From NCBI RefSeq assembly GCF_040611135.1, contig NZ_JBEXNL010000005.1, positions 1 to 64,000 on the forward strand: 64,000 nucleotides of DNA, read 5' to 3'. The notes under the pieces were generated by a model, which did not search any database, was not told the origin of the DNA, and saw only the letters and a list, made by a program, of their open reading frames with translations. This DNA comes from Tsukamurella sp040611135 (GTDB lineage: Bacteria; Actinomycetota; Actinomycetes; Mycobacteriales; Mycobacteriaceae). Both the position numbers and the translations under genes were made by a program. Of this stretch, positions 1 to 8,454 are shown piece after piece (within the stretch, counting starts at the first letter, position 1; the number at the start of each line of letters is the position of its first letter).

Positions 1-3000
1 GTCGGCCGACCCCGAGGTGGGAGCCCTGGAGGATGACCTGATCCCACGATTCAGGCACCCCCCACTCTGCGTCGAAGAACCCCTTCGTTCGGTCGTTCTT
101 CTCGTGCCAGCCGGGTGAGAATTGGAGTCCAAGGGATGAGAACCTTGGAGCTGCGGCCAGCTTCTCCAATACTGCGGCCGTAGACTGGTTGACTGCGTAC
201 ACCATACGGGTTTGTGAGAGAGGAACCTCGTCCGTCTCGAGTATCGCATGCCATGAACGGAGAGTCTCCTGGGTAGCCAGTACTATCCGTGAAGAGTGGG
301 GCCGGAGATCCCAGTTTCCGTCGAGGTCCTTGATACCTGGCTCGGTTCCTGAACCATCATGTTTGATCGACCGCTCGACGGTGTCCGGGTGGTAGAGCGA
401 CGCCGCCTGCAAGAACCTGGGGGCCTGGCGCCCGCCATACACGTTCACGCCGAAGCGCTTCTGGTCCTGAATCTCGAAGAGCTTCAACTCGTTGATGAAC
501 TGCCAGTGCCTTCGAAGGCGGCGGTAGGTCTCAGCTCGAAGGCGGCCAGCCCTCTCGTCTGTGAAGTGGGACTCCAGGTGGATGAGACCGACCGAACCTG
601 TCGGTCTGGTGTTTCGCCAAGTAAGTTCCATGAAGCAGCGGTACAGGTCGGGCTGCAGGCCGCTGAGATGCGGGAACAGGCGGGCGTCGCCGAGGAACGC
701 CGCCGTCGCGGCGATGTCGGCGGTGCCGTCCAGTACGAGGTCGGTGATGCCGGGCAGCGCGAGCGTCGCGTCCCGCTTGGCCTTCACCTGCGCCTGCGTC
801 GGCTTGACCGAGAGCTGGAACCACGGGTCGCCCTCGGCGAGTAGGGCGTCGACGTTCGATCGCGGGCGGACCCAAGGCGGGTTTCCGACTTGGAGATCGA
901 AGCCGCCGCGGGCGAAGATGGGGGCGAAGTCCAGCTCCCAGTGGAAAAACCCCTGCCGCTCGGCGACGCGCTCGGCCACCGTGAGCCAGGGGTGCGCTGC
1001 GAGCACAGCCTCGACCGGCTTCACCTGCGCGAAAAGGAGATCCGACTCCTCGGCGTCGGTGAGCTCGGACCAGCTGGTCGTCTCGTAGAGGTTGCCCTGA
1101 CCTGCCTTCTCGCCTCGTGTCTCCTTCACCGGGGTACCGAGCAGGTCGGTGAGTGTGTCGATCCAGTCGTCAAGACTCGGAGGCTCGACGATCACGCCGT
1201 CCACGGTGCGGTCACCGTCGGTGAGCGGCCAGAACCAGAGGGCGCACCAGGCGTCCATGATCCGTCGCAGGCGGCGGTAGGCGCCGTTCTGGTCGGCGAG
1301 GGACTCCTCGATCTGCTCGCGCGTCACCGCGCCGCCGGTGGGGACGAAGTCGCGGCCCCAGAGTGGGATGTCTCGCCGGATTTCCGATTCCGCGATCTCC
1401 AACCGCCGCAGTGCGAAGGCCCAGAGCGTCTCCGTCCGCACAGCGAGGTCGCGGAGGCGGCGCACCTGGGCGGCGGTCGGCTGCTTGCGGAATGTCTTTC
1501 GCCACTCCTTGAGCTTCGCGGTGGTCTCCGACGCGAGGTTCTTCGCCTCCTTGGCATCCACCGTCGAACCCCAGCCGGTAGACGGCAAAAGGAAGGTGTG
1601 TACCGAGTTGTGCGGGATCGCCTCGCCGAGCACTACATCCACGGGCGTCGCCTCGACATACCCGCGGTCAGTGACCTGGTCCGCGGCGATCACGGTGTGC
1701 CGCGCGCCGATGAGGGAGTTGCCGCGGCGCAGGTGCAGGCCGAACCACGGCGCCGCAAGCCCGGGGCCCATCGTGTCGAGCCACAGGGTGATCTCGGCGA
1801 ATTCGACTGCGGTGGTGTTGAGGTCGACGCCGTAGACGTTGTGCAGCGCGAGATAGGACTTCACGCGCTGCAGCTCGATCGCGTACCGCTCGGGGTCGAT
1901 GCGCTCGCCCAGCTCATCCTGCCGCCGCTTGAGGTACTGCTCCGCGAGTTGGCGTACGGCCTCGATCGCGAACGCTCCGGACCCCATCGCGGGCTCGCAC
2001 ACCGTGAGCTCGAGGATCTGCTCGGCAGTAGTCGTGGAGTCGTCCTGGTCGAGCAGCTCCTCCAGCGCCTGCCCCACCGTGAAGCGGGTCAACACCTCCG
2101 GCGTGTAGTACGACGCCGACTGCTGCCGCTCGCGGCCGGCGAGCCGGAACACGAAGGTTCCGCGCCGATGCACGACCGGCTTGAGCTCGCCGTTCTCATC
2201 CGGCGCCTTCACGAAGTCGGAGGGGGAGATCGATGCAATCCGGTCCTCGGGAACCACCCACGAGCCATCCTCGGGGTCACCGTGTTTGGCGACCTCGTAC
2301 AGGTCCTCCTCGGCGAAGAAGCCGGTGTAGCTCATCAGGCCCTCGTACACGGCGCCCAGCTGGTTGATGCCCAGCTCGGCGTACGAGATGAAGCCACGAT
2401 CGCGGCCGCGGGCCTCCTTGCTCAGCAGCAGGTGCCGGAGCACGCGCTGCAGCTCCGCATCGCCCAGCTTCACCTCCGCGATGAGTGAGATCGCCTCGGG
2501 CCGGAACAGATCCGCGCGCAGCGCGCCGAACGTGAGCCCCTCCTCGTAGGCGGCGTCGTTCGCCGAGACGCCACCGTCATGGCCCTGATCTACCCGCTCG
2601 AACAGCACCGCCAGCGAATCGTAGAAATGCGTCTTCGACTGCGCGCTCAGGTTGGTGATCTCGACGGGCAGCAGCTCGCGGAGCCGGTCGAGGCTGTAGC
2701 CCTGCTCATACGCGGGAACGCCGGTGGGGAGCACGCCCAGCTCGGCGGTCGCCTCGGCGTACAGCAGGAACAGCACGCGGTAGAGGAAGCGCAGCGACTG
2801 CCCGGCGAGCGCCTGCGCCTGATCGGCCGGGAGCGGCGGGAGTCCCTGCGCCGCACGGCGGCTGACGACCTCGTTCGCGACAATCTCGATCGACAGCCGC
2901 ACGCCCTCGCGCAGGTCCTTGGACACGCCCACGGTGTGCTTGACCGACTCGTCGAGCACCGTCGACCACCAGATGTCACCGTCGGCGTCCGGGGCGAGGG

Positions 3001-3691
3001 AGTCGGCGTCGAGACACGTGAGGGCCCGGTCGATCTCGCCACCGCGCCCCGCGTCGTTCCGCTCTCCGACCAACTGCAGGTCGACGGCGAGGTAGCGGCC
3101 CTCGAGCCACCGCTCGCGTTCGGTGACGAGCGCGATGCCGCCGGCGAGCACGAGGGCGAAGCGCGGGCCGTCGTCATCCACGAACAGGGTGGACAGCAGG
3201 GCGGCGACGGAGACGATCGGCTCGGCATCGTCGCGGTGGTACACGCGCAGCAGGGTCTTCTCGTGCTTGGCCAGTAGGTCTTCGAGCTTCAGGCCGCCGG
3301 CGGCCTCCACGACGACGAACGGTGCCGGACCCGTCAGCCCGCGGGTGCGGAACTCAAGGACCGGTCCGGGTTCGGTGTCCGAGCCGCCGACGCGTTCGAC
3401 GTCCCAGCGCACGGCGTTGTCGAAGCCGAGGATCGCCCGCAGCTCCGCGTACAGCGGGTCGAGAGTGTCGGCGTCGGCGCTCTCGGCGAGCCCGCTGAGG
3501 GCGCGACCCAGCTGGTTCCGGGACTCGGTGAAGCGGCTGCGAGTAGTGGGGGTGCCGTCCGCCCGCGCGGCCTCCCACTGCTTGCGGCGCCCCAGCGCCT
3601 TCGCCTGGAACGACTGCGACGTGGCGTCGGTGGTGAAGTAGTGCTCGCTGAGGAACTCGTCGCCGACGATCAGCGCGTCCGAGACGGGCAT
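1..3691 (-). CDS. DrmMI/PglX-like DNA adenine-N6 methyltransferase, 3' end outside window
   Basis: A continuous frame of more than 1,230 codons starts at ATG 3691 and runs off the left edge without a stop, so the C-terminus is missing. Class I SAM-dependent amino-methyltransferase motifs are visible: the SAM loop EPAMGSGAF near residue 563, the acidic strand in NVYGVDLNTTAVEFAE after it, and the catalytic NPPW near residue 937. The roughly 370 residues between motifs I and IV and the N-terminal several hundred residues are typical of the large PglX/DrmMI/Eco57I-like enzymes. The last visible residues (SWDQVILQGSHLGV) belong to the C-terminal target-recognition part. The ATG lies 2 nt after the stop of the upstream helicase gene, so the two are co-transcribed. 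Expected role: methylation of host DNA to mark self in a defence system. DrmMI of class 1 DISARM is the best guess; a BREX/PglX-type or stand-alone type IIG-like enzyme is possible. Confidence 0.82.
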   Translation of the reverse strand, partial: MPVSDALIVGDEFLSEHYFTTDATSQSFQAKALGRRKQWEAARADGTPTTRSRFTESRNQLGRALSGLAESADADTLDPLYAELRAILGFDNAVRWDVERVGGSDTEPGPVLEFRTRGLTGPAPFVVVEAAGGLKLEDLLAKHEKTLLRVYHRDDAEPIVSVAALLSTLFVDDDGPRFALVLAGGIALVTERERWLEGRYLAVDLQLVGERNDAGRGGEIDRALTCLDADSLAPDADGDIWWSTVLDESVKHTVGVSKDLREGVRLSIEIVANEVVSRRAAQGLPPLPADQAQALAGQSLRFLYRVLFLLYAEATAELGVLPTGVPAYEQGYSLDRLRELLPVEITNLSAQSKTHFYDSLAVLFERVDQGHDGGVSANDAAYEEGLTFGALRADLFRPEAISLIAEVKLGDAELQRVLRHLLLSKEARGRDRGFISYAELGINQLGAVYEGLMSYTGFFAEEDLYEVAKHGDPEDGSWVVPEDRIASISPSDFVKAPDENGELKPVVHRRGTFVFRLAGRERQQSASYYTPEVLTRFTVGQALEELLDQDDSTTTAEQILELTVCEPAMGSGAFAIEAVRQLAEQYLKRRQDELGERIDPERYAIELQRVKSYLALHNVYGVDLNTTAVEFAEITLWLDTMGPGLAAPWFGLHLRRGNSLIGARHTVIAADQVTDRGYVEATPVDVVLGEAIPHNSVHTFLLPSTGWGSTVDAKEAKNLASETTAKLKEWRKTFRKQPTAAQVRRLRDLAVRTETLWAFALRRLEIAESEIRRDIPLWGRDFVPTGGAVTREQIEESLADQNGAYRRLRRIMDAWCALWFWPLTDGDRTVDGVIVEPPSLDDWIDTLTDLLGTPVKETRGEKAGQGNLYETTSWSELTDAEESDLLFAQVKPVEAVLAAHPWLTVAERVAERQGFFHWELDFAPIFARGGFDLQVGNPPWVRPRSNVDALLAEGDPWFQLSVKPTQAQVKAKRDATLALPGITDLVLDGTADIAATAAFLGDARLFPHLSGLQPDLYRCFMELTWRNTRPTGSVGLIHLESHFTDERAGRLRAETYRRLRRHWQFINELKLFEIQDQKRFGVNVYGGRQAPRFLQAASLYHPDTVERSIKHDGSGTEPGIKDLDGNWDLRPHSSRIVLATQETLRSWHAILETDEVPLSQTRMVYAVNQSTAAVLEKLAAAPRFSSLGLQFSPGWHEKNDRTKGFFDAEWGVPESWDQVILQGSHLGVGR

Positions 3692-3693
3692 GC

Positions 3694-6606
3694 TCAGCTC
3701 TCCGATCCGAGGGGTAGGACGACGATCAGGGGACGGATCAGGCGGCGCGCGGGATTCATCGCGACCGCGAGCTCTTGCTCCTCGGTGATCCGCTTGCTCT
3801 GCTCGGCCAGCTCGGAGCGCCTGATCAGCGTTCCGGCTTCTTCCTGCCACCGGTGGGAGCGCCGCATCCATGCATCGATCCGCGCGGCGGTCTCGCGGCG
3901 GATGGCCTCGGCCTGTTGCTCGGCGTTCGCGTCGGCGGCGCGCACCGCGGCCGCCACGAGGGGCTGCAGCGACTGGGCATCGGTGACGTCGCAGGTGTTG
4001 ACGTCGCCGAGCTGCAGCTCCGCGACGGCCTCGTGGGCGGTCGCGTGCGGCATCGCGAGCGATGCGCTCGGCTCGTCGACGTCGGGGAAGGCCACCGTGT
4101 AGTAGCCGGCCGCGACCACCTGCCCGCGGTCGTTGGTCTGCGTGACCTGGACGAGCACCGTCGGGAACAGGACCGCGCCGCGCACCGCGTAGATCTGCGC
4201 GCGGCCCAGCTCGGCGAGCGCGCGGTCGGCGGCCCAGTCGAGGATGGGGTGCAGCGGCGCGAGGTAGTGCGCTTCCGGCCAGGTCGAGGTGGAGGCGCCG
4301 GAGCGGGCCTGCGTCAGCTCCTCCTCGCCGCGGGCGGCGGTGTACGCGAGCTTGTACGTCTCGGTGACGCGGCGGGCGGTGAGGTAGTCCTGCGGGAGCA
4401 CCTTGAGGCGCTGCGTCAGGTCCTTCGGTGGAGTGAGACTGGCGATCGAGTACTGCTTGTGGACGGTCCAATCCACGCCGTTGGGCGGCGCCAGCTGCGG
4501 TGTCTTGAGGAACTCGAGCAGCGCGTCGGCGAGGAACGCGAAGTCCGACTCGTACACGCCCGGGGAGGCGGTATCGACGGCCGTCTCGGGGAGCGTGTCA
4601 TCGTCGTCCTGGTCGATCGTGCCCAGCGCCAGGCCGGCGAAGAAGGCGTCGAGGCCGCCACCGTCGGTGACCTGATCGACTGTCTTGACCACCGTGTCCA
4701 GCTCCTGCTGGCCAGCGAGCACTGCGATGATCGACTCCTCCTGGGCCTTCACGTCGTAGGTGCCCATGAGCGACGAGGCGTCGCCGAGCGCCTTGTGCGC
4801 CTCGTGCTCGCGTTCGACGAGGCGGGTGAGGACGCGGATGTCGCCCGCGAAGTGCTCCGTGGACGGGGTGAGCAGCAGCGTGGTGATCTGCGGGCGGTGC
4901 TTCTGCCCGTAGCGGTCGATGCGGCCGTTACGCTGCTCGATCCGGATCAGGCTCCACGGGATGTCGTAGTGGATCAGGTTGTGGCACTGCGAGTGCAGGT
5001 TCACGCCTTCAGACGCCACGTCGCCCGTGACGAGGATGCGGATGGGTGACGACTCGAGCTTGAACGATTCGACGATGTCCGTCTGCTCGGTGTCACTGAG
5101 CCCGCCGTGCAGCACCGTGACCGGTGCGAGCGCATCTCCGCGGGAGGGCTTCAGCTTCAGGTCCGCGGCCAGTGCCTCGGCGAGGGCCGTCAGGGTGGCC
5201 ACGCGCTCGGCAAAGATCACCACGCGGGTATCGCTGCCGGGCCCGACGCCGATTTCTCGCAGCAGCTTCGCGAGTGCCTCGTACTTGGCGGACTCCCGGG
5301 TGGGGACCGCCTCGGTGAGCTCGGCGAGGACGTCGAGGGCGCGCCGTTCCTTCTCCGCCGCGGCGGAGGTGTCGAGCCGGCGCCGCCGCTCGCGGATCGT
5401 CTGCATCAGGGCGGCAGGGGAGGAGAGGAACGCCTTCGCGAGCGTCCACGGGAACAGCGAGGAGGTCCTGCCGGAGTAGGGGGAGGCACCGTCGGACGGC
5501 CAGAGCCAGACGTCCTCGAGTTCCCGGGCGATCGCGTCCTCGGCCGGGGTGGCCGGCACCGTCACATTGCGGGGCGGCTGTCGCTCGGCCCAGTCGGCCC
5601 CGACCTCACTCGCCACGTCCGGGTGATGGCGGTGGCGGCGGATGACGAGCTTGCGGACCTCGTCGAGATCGGGCTCGCCATCGGGGGAGACGGCGGTGGG
5701 GTCGAGCATGCGGACCAGCTCGGCAAAGGACTCCGCGCGGCCGTTGTGCGGGGTCGCGGAGGCGAGGATCAGCGCATCGGTGCGTGCCGACAACAGGCGC
5801 GCGAGCCGGTTGTTCTGCGACGCGGTGTTGGTGACGTTGTGCGACTCGTCGATGACCACGGCGTCCCAGCGCTGCTTCTGCAGGTTCGCGATGTAGCGAT
5901 CGCTCTTGAGCGTGTCGATCGAAATGATGACGCGCTTGTAGTAAGTGAACGGGTTGCGGCTGGCGGGCAGGACCTGCCTGATCCGCTGAATGCCGGCCGA
6001 GTCCAGCCGGACGAAGGGCAGTGCGAACCGGGTCCACAGCTCCATCTGCATCTGCTCGAGCACGTGCTTCGGCGTGACGATGAGGATGCGCTCACCACGC
6101 CCGCGCCGAACGAGCTCGGACAGGATCATGCCGATCTCGATCGTCTTGCCCAGACCGACGGAGTCCGCGAGGAGGATCCGCGGCCGCAGCTTGTCCGGAT
6201 CGAGCGCCTTGGCGACGGCCTTCACCTGGTAGTCGAGCGGCTTCGCGAGCCCGCTCTTCGCCGTGGCGAAGCCCGGATCGGTGACGGCGATCGGGGTCTT
6301 GCGGAACATCGACTCCAGCCACAGGCGGCTGAGCCGGAACCGTTCGGACATATCGGGGACGACGGCGACGGCGGTCGGGTCGACCTCCTCGATCTCATCG
6401 AGCGCCGTGGAGAACACCGCAGTGGTGTCGCGCACCAGCTCTGACAGACCCGTGACGTGGACGAAGCAGCCGTCAGCAGTGGGCTCGACTGAGGTGACCA
6501 GCCACTCCTGATCGCGCACGACGACGACTGACCCCGGTGCACACGAGAACGCGCGCGGCCCGGCGCTTCCGCCGGTACCGACACCGTCGTGCTCGATCAC
6601 GCTCAT
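3694..6606 (-). CDS. SNF2-family helicase, DrmD-like (class 1 DISARM candidate)
   Basis: About 970 residues from ATG 6606 (MSVIEH); an in-frame start at 6660 would add 18 residues but would sit inside the operator-like repeat. Superfamily 2 motifs are in order: Walker A GLGKT at residues 151-155, DESH at 253-256, motif III ASATPHNG, and a C-terminal helicase half with GDVASEGVNLH and QRNGRIDRYGQ, which is the motif V/VI pair of SNF2 proteins. It is expected to be an ATP-driven DNA translocase acting on foreign DNA. In class 1 DISARM the gene order is drmD, drmMI, drmA, drmB, drmC; here the helicase is followed 2 nt later by the methyltransferase, in that order. The remaining genes would lie left of the window. 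Other defence helicases with the same fold cannot be excluded. Confidence 0.8.
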   Translation of the reverse strand: MSVIEHDGVGTGGSAGPRAFSCAPGSVVVVRDQEWLVTSVEPTADGCFVHVTGLSELVRDTTAVFSTALDEIEEVDPTAVAVVPDMSERFRLSRLWLESMFRKTPIAVTDPGFATAKSGLAKPLDYQVKAVAKALDPDKLRPRILLADSVGLGKTIEIGMILSELVRRGRGERILIVTPKHVLEQMQMELWTRFALPFVRLDSAGIQRIRQVLPASRNPFTYYKRVIISIDTLKSDRYIANLQKQRWDAVVIDESHNVTNTASQNNRLARLLSARTDALILASATPHNGRAESFAELVRMLDPTAVSPDGEPDLDEVRKLVIRRHRHHPDVASEVGADWAERQPPRNVTVPATPAEDAIARELEDVWLWPSDGASPYSGRTSSLFPWTLAKAFLSSPAALMQTIRERRRRLDTSAAAEKERRALDVLAELTEAVPTRESAKYEALAKLLREIGVGPGSDTRVVIFAERVATLTALAEALAADLKLKPSRGDALAPVTVLHGGLSDTEQTDIVESFKLESSPIRILVTGDVASEGVNLHSQCHNLIHYDIPWSLIRIEQRNGRIDRYGQKHRPQITTLLLTPSTEHFAGDIRVLTRLVEREHEAHKALGDASSLMGTYDVKAQEESIIAVLAGQQELDTVVKTVDQVTDGGGLDAFFAGLALGTIDQDDDDTLPETAVDTASPGVYESDFAFLADALLEFLKTPQLAPPNGVDWTVHKQYSIASLTPPKDLTQRLKVLPQDYLTARRVTETYKLAYTAARGEEELTQARSGASTSTWPEAHYLAPLHPILDWAADRALAELGRAQIYAVRGAVLFPTVLVQVTQTNDRGQVVAAGYYTVAFPDVDEPSASLAMPHATAHEAVAELQLGDVNTCDVTDAQSLQPLVAAAVRAADANAEQQAEAIRRETAARIDAWMRRSHRWQEEAGTLIRRSELAEQSKRITEEQELAVAMNPARRLIRPLIVVLPLGSES

Positions 6607-6626
6607 CCTGCCCGTGCCCCCATAGT

Positions 6627-6704
6627 CCACCGGGTAAACCCCGTGCGATGAACCTAACAACCGGGGCTGACAGATTTGCGCGATGGTGGGGTTTACCTCG
6701 GTGG
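6627..6704. promoter_or_regulatory. Inverted repeat operator between helicase and XRE regulator
   Basis: Two arms face each other in the divergent intergenic gap: CCACCGGGTAAACCCC at 6627-6642 and, reading the other strand, CCACCGAGGTAAACCCC at 6704-6688. They differ by a single inserted base. Each contains a GGTAAACC core. The position, between a defence operon and a small XRE protein, fits binding by the XRE protein to control both promoters. That function is inferred from position only. Confidence 0.55.
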
Positions 6705-6737
6705 TACGGCGATTGCGCCGTCGGAAGTGTGGAGCGG

Positions 6738-7058
6738 GTGCCTGCCTCGCCGATCGAGATGCACCTGGCGAAGCAGCTGGGGCTGCGCCTGCGGCGTCTG
6801 CGCGAGGATCGGGGCTACACGCAGGAGTCGATGGCCGCGAAGACAGGGATCGACCCCAAGACCTATCAGGGCTACGAGAACGGCGTCGGCGACTACAAGT
6901 CGGGACGGCCCTTCAATCCCAAGCTGAACACGTTGATGGCGATCGCCTCCGGGCTCGAGCTCACGACCCCGGCGCTGATGATGGTGCTGTTCGACGCGGA
7001 CGGAGCGCAGGAGACTACCGCGCCTCGGGTTGCGGGTGGATCGGACTTGTCGACCTGA
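6738..7058 (+). CDS. XRE-family HTH regulator beside the defence operon
   Basis: A small DNA-binding protein with one helix-turn-helix domain: RLRRLREDRGYTQESMAAKTG is the first part and IDPKTYQGYENG the recognition helix and following loop, then a predicted short helical tail with LNTLMAIASGLELT. The chosen start is GTG 6738 (GGAAG 10 nt upstream); ATG 6759 is an alternative giving 99 residues, and longer starts would overlap the divergent helicase gene. Divergent orientation, the facing repeats at 6627-6704 and the size suggest a local repressor of the methyltransferase/helicase operon. Such small XRE control proteins are common beside restriction-type systems, where they delay nuclease/helicase expression until the DNA is methylated. 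Confidence 0.75.
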   Translation: MPASPIEMHLAKQLGLRLRRLREDRGYTQESMAAKTGIDPKTYQGYENGVGDYKSGRPFNPKLNTLMAIASGLELTTPALMMVLFDADGAQETTAPRVAGGSDLST

Positions 7059-7089
7059 ACCGGTCGCCAGCTGTGGGTTCCCTGCTGAT

Positions 7090-7110
7090 ATCGGCGTGAC
7101 CAGCGCCGAT
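7090..7110. terminator. Stem-loop after the XRE gene
   Basis: Perfect 7-bp arms ATCGGCG and CGCCGAT with a 7-nt loop, 32 nt after the XRE stop and 6 bp before the -10 box of the next gene. No T-run follows. It could be a terminator or an operator for the DUF1800 promoter. Confidence 0.35.
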
Positions 7111-7115
7111 GCTCC

Positions 7116-7121
7116 TACGCT
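7116..7121 (+). promoter_or_regulatory. -10 box TACGCT for a leaderless start
   Basis: TACGCT is followed by six bases and then the ATG at 7128, which places the transcription start on the initiation codon. There is no Shine-Dalgarno sequence, as expected of a leaderless message in Mycobacteriales. Confidence 0.5.
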
Positions 7122-7127
7122 GAACGC

Positions 7128-8444
7128 ATGGGCAACCAATCCGCCGAGTGGCTGCAGCGTGCGCGGGTGTTGCGCCGCATGGGCTTCGGCGCCACCGGGA
7201 CGGAGGTGGACGCCACCGTCGGGACGGCGATACCGGACCTGGTGGCGACGCGGTTGGACAGTACGCCGGAGCCGTCCACGGCGCCCGCGGCCGCCTACCT
7301 CGCCGCCCCGGGCAAGACGGCGTCGACTGCCGAGCGGAAGGCGTACCAGCAGAAGCTGTCCGCGCAGCAGACCGAGCTGAGCAGGTGGTGGCTCCAGCGC
7401 ATGGTCACCGCGCGCGAGCCGGTGCACGAGCGCCTCGCGCTGACCTGGCACAACCACTTCGCGACGTCGGCGGTCAAGGTGCGGCAGGCGCAGTCCATGG
7501 CGCGGCAGAACGCGGCGCTGCGGGCGGGCTCGCTCGGCGACTTCCGGGCGCTCGCACTCACGATGCTCACCGACCCGGCGATGCTCTACTGGCTCGACGC
7601 GCAGCAGAACACCAAGAAGGGCGCGAACGAGAACCTGGCGCGGGAGTTCATGGAGCTCTTCGCCCTCGGCCACGGCAACGGCTACACCGAGGACGATGTC
7701 AAACAGGGCGCCCGCGCGCTCACCGGCTGGACGCTCGACAACACCGGCGCCGCGAAGTTCGTGCCCGCCCGGCACGACGCCGGGGAGAAGACGGTGCTCG
7801 GCATGAAGGGCCCGCTCGACGTCACCGGGTTCTGCGATGCCGTCCTGGCGCACCCGAAGTCACCGTCGTACATCGCGACGCGACTGTGGCACGGCCTCGC
7901 CTCCGACACCCCGCCCAGCGACGCCGCGCTCCCCCGCCTGACCACGGCCTACGGCGCCCGCCGCGACTTGAAGGCGCTGACCACCGCCATCTGGACCGAT
8001 CCCGAGTTCCTGGGCGGCCGCGCGAGCGTGGTCAGCGGTCCGGTCGAATGGCTGGTCGGGGCGCTGCGCGCCCTCCGGATCACCCCCGCGGACACGGGCA
8101 AGAAGGGCTCGCCGGCCACCGTCGACGGTGCCCTGGCCCTACTGACCACACTCGGGCAGCGTCCGTTCTTCCCGCCCGACGTGGGCGGATGGCCCAGCGG
8201 CCTCGGGTGGGCCTCGACGGCGGCGGTCTCGGCCCGGCTCTCGGCGGCGACGGCGCTGACCGCAGCGGGGAACATCGCCACCGTCGAGCAGGCGGCCCGC
8301 ACGGACCGCATCGACGCCGCGGGTCACCTGCTGGGGGTCGGTGCGTGGTCGGACGTGAGCGCCGGCGCCCTGCGGCCGTTCGCCGGCGAACCGAAGAGGC
8401 TGGTGGCCGTCGCCCTCCTCACCCCCGAGTACCTCACCTCGTGA
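7128..8444 (+). CDS. DUF1800 family protein
   Basis: 438 residues. The N-terminal RARVLRRMGFGATGTEVD, the LTWHNHFATS segment, NENLAREFMELFALG and the YTEDDVKQGARALTGW segment are the conserved marks of DUF1800. The family has no established biochemical role; it is nearly always encoded just before a DUF1501 protein, as here (10-nt gap to the next gene). No signal peptide is evident in this copy. The C-terminal third holds FFPPDVGGWPSG, also conserved in the family. The pair is inferred to work together in or outside the membrane. Translation is probably leaderless. Confidence 0.85.
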   Translation: MGNQSAEWLQRARVLRRMGFGATGTEVDATVGTAIPDLVATRLDSTPEPSTAPAAAYLAAPGKTASTAERKAYQQKLSAQQTELSRWWLQRMVTAREPVHERLALTWHNHFATSAVKVRQAQSMARQNAALRAGSLGDFRALALTMLTDPAMLYWLDAQQNTKKGANENLAREFMELFALGHGNGYTEDDVKQGARALTGWTLDNTGAAKFVPARHDAGEKTVLGMKGPLDVTGFCDAVLAHPKSPSYIATRLWHGLASDTPPSDAALPRLTTAYGARRDLKALTTAIWTDPEFLGGRASVVSGPVEWLVGALRALRITPADTGKKGSPATVDGALALLTTLGQRPFFPPDVGGWPSGLGWASTAAVSARLSAATALTAAGNIATVEQAARTDRIDAAGHLLGVGAWSDVSAGALRPFAGEPKRLVAVALLTPEYLTS

Positions 8445-8454
8445 AAGGTTTCGC

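Noticed and set aside
890..2488. Long plus-strand open frame of 532 codons
   Set aside because: It lies antisense to the methyltransferase, whose motifs (EPAMGSGAF, NPPW) are intact on the minus strand. The translation is rich in Arg, Leu and Val with no recognisable domain, as usual for shadow frames at high G+C.
6537..6737. Longer start for the XRE regulator
   Set aside because: It would overlap the divergent helicase gene and translate the facing repeats; the added residues are Arg-rich and unlike any regulator.
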